Assembly (NCBI GenBank): GCA_026992215.1
Contig: JALXAI010000394.1
Coordinates: forward strand, 1 to 14,746
Direction of reading: 5' to 3'
DNA length: 14,746 nucleotides
From: Desulfobacterales bacterium
Lineage (GTDB): Bacteria; Desulfobacterota; Syntrophobacteria; B119-G9
The notes below the pieces were generated by a model, which saw only the letters and a list, made by a program, of their open reading frames with translations, was not told the origin of the DNA and searched no databases. Both the position numbers and the translations under genes were made by a program. Of the stretch, positions 13,652 through 14,746 are shown one piece after another (position 1 is the stretch's first letter; each line of letters starts with the position of its first letter).

Positions 13652-14746
13652 CTATTCTATTTTTTCAAGAGTGGGTACCGGTGGAGGTTGAGGAGTTTTT
13701 TTCCTGCGAATTTTTATCTTTTTCCAGAAGCCCCCTGTACCGAAACACTCCCACCCCCAGCGAAGCCAGCCTAAAAGGGAATAGGCCAGCCAGAGGGCCC
13801 AGAAGAGCATAAGGAATCGGAACACGTAGAGCGGGAGAGACAGGGTCCAGACTGCTGGCATGTTTGAAGCGACCCTGTCCTGGGTCCAGTGCAGCCAGTA
13901 GTTTGTGGAACCGTTTCCGGTAATTTGCATGTCAGGGATCCCGAGAAGACCGTTTTTGACGGCAACATAGAGGCACCACAACGCTACAAGCGTTGCAAAA
14001 AACACTAGCAATTGCAAGCAATTAAACAGAAACGATCGATCCCCTAAAGGATTTTTCTCTCTTACACTCAACAGGATCAGCCATCCAACCACCGCGATTG
14101 CCATTACAGGAGCTATCTGGGTTAGGCCTATACCCAGCAGGAACCAGCTAACCATCCCGAGGGGAGTTTTGGTGTACTTTCCCAGTATAATAGCCGCAAT
14201 TAGCACCACGACCAGGTAGCTCCAGAAAAGTACAGCCGGGCCAAAACTGGGCCCACCGGTCCACAGGATCCACCTGCTTCTGGGCATCTTAACGTAAACG
14301 TTGGCGTTCACTGCCCCGGTACCCAGGTTGACGGGGGCTGACCTGGTGACCGTGGAAAGGCCTGTGTCGTCGTACCAGGCAATCCTGCATGTCTGCAATC
14401 CGGGAGAGAGCGGCAGTATAAGCTTATCTGCTTTAAGCTTGATGGGCTGACTTCTGCCGTTTATTGTGACCTCGATCAGTTTTGAGCCACGGGGCAGGTA
14501 AATTTCGTGGTGCTCTCCCTTGGTGGATCTCAACTTCATGTAAAGCTCTGACTTACTGAACCTCGTTCCGGGGACTATCCGAAGATCAGACTTCTCGATG
14601 GTCAATCTTCGCCCGGGTATGCCCCTGAGCCTCGTTACTGCAATCTCTACGGATTCTCCCGGCCACGGACGCCATTGAGGCATCCAGAACCCGGACTTGT
14701 TTCGATGATGTATCACGGGAATCCCCTTGAGATCACAATGCCAGAT
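13652..14746 (-). CDS. C-terminal part of unrecognised multi-pass membrane protein, 5' end outside window
   Basis: The frame is open from the right edge (14746) to the stop at 13652-13654, 364 visible codons; the GTG at 14716 is an internal codon, not a supported start. The visible N-terminal part is beta-rich and probably periplasmic (EIYLPRGSKLIEVTINGRS, then ILPLSPG, then IAWYDDTG). About five or six membrane helices follow, in the segments around GPAVLFWSYLVVVLIAAIIL, MVSWFLLGIGLTQIAPVMAI, AVVGWLILL, LQLLVFFATLVALWCLYVAV and FRFLMLFWALWLAYSLLGWL. The tail is basic and proline-rich (KKIKIRRKK, PQPPPVP), likely cytoplasmic. I do not recognise the family and see no catalytic motif. It converges on the pilus operon and is separated by a strong terminator, so a link to pili is not implied. 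Confidence 0.8.
   Translation of the reverse strand: MWHCDLKGIPVIHHRNKSGFWMPQWRPWPGESVEIAVTRLRGIPGRRLTIEKSDLRIVPGTRFSKSELYMKLRSTKGEHHEIYLPRGSKLIEVTINGRSQPIKLKADKLILPLSPGLQTCRIAWYDDTGLSTVTRSAPVNLGTGAVNANVYVKMPRSRWILWTGGPSFGPAVLFWSYLVVVLIAAIILGKYTKTPLGMVSWFLLGIGLTQIAPVMAIAVVGWLILLSVREKNPLGDRSFLFNCLQLLVFFATLVALWCLYVAVKNGLLGIPDMQITGNGSTNYWLHWTQDRVASNMPAVWTLSLPLYVFRFLMLFWALWLAYSLLGWLRWGWECFGTGGFWKKIKIRRKKTPQPPPVPTLEKIE

Noticed and set aside
1..14746. Assembly artefact as the source of the tandem clusters
   Set aside because: The copies differ strongly at DNA level and have different insertions, spacers and downstream genes, so they are true paralogues.
1..14746. CRISPR arrays, tRNA or rRNA genes
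   Set aside because: No regularly spaced direct repeats, and no sequence resembling a tRNA or rRNA, was seen on either strand.

Overview
The window reads as a chromosomal segment of a Gram-negative bacterium that makes type IVa pili. I think a member of the Desulfobacterota (former Deltaproteobacteria) is most likely. The gene content, the fimT-pilW-pilV-pilX-pilY1 order and the moderate base composition fit, but nothing in the window fixes the taxon.

Layout: two complete-looking tip/minor-pilin operons lie in tandem on the + strand. Cluster A (1-6696) holds a fimT cut by the left edge, pilW, pilV, pilX and a very large pilY1. A 578-bp gene-free spacer (6697-7274) follows, with a strong hairpin after cluster A and a sigma-54-like promoter just before cluster B. 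Cluster B (7275-13607) repeats the same gene order and adds a small secreted-protein gene after pilY1 whose position and build recall PilY2. A GC-rich, GCAA-capped hairpin separates it from a convergent gene on the - strand (13652 to the right edge) that encodes the C-terminal part of an unrecognised multi-pass membrane protein.

How the genes work together: FimT, PilW, PilV and PilX each carry a prepilin N-terminus (or a PilX-type version of one) and are expected to assemble into a short minor-pilin complex. That complex primes the pilus and carries the secreted adhesin/mechanosensor PilY1 at the tip. The two clusters are clearly paralogous in the pilins and in the C-terminal beta-propeller of PilY1. 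They differ in the exposed N-terminal half of PilY1 and in where calcium-loop (DxDxDG-type) insertions sit: in PilW in cluster A, in PilV in cluster B. The canonical PilY1 propeller calcium site is intact in B and lost in A. The most interesting idea here is that this genome encodes two alternative, separately tuned pilus tips. I did not find an unrelated novel system such as a CRISPR array, defence island, riboswitch of known class or intact mobile element.
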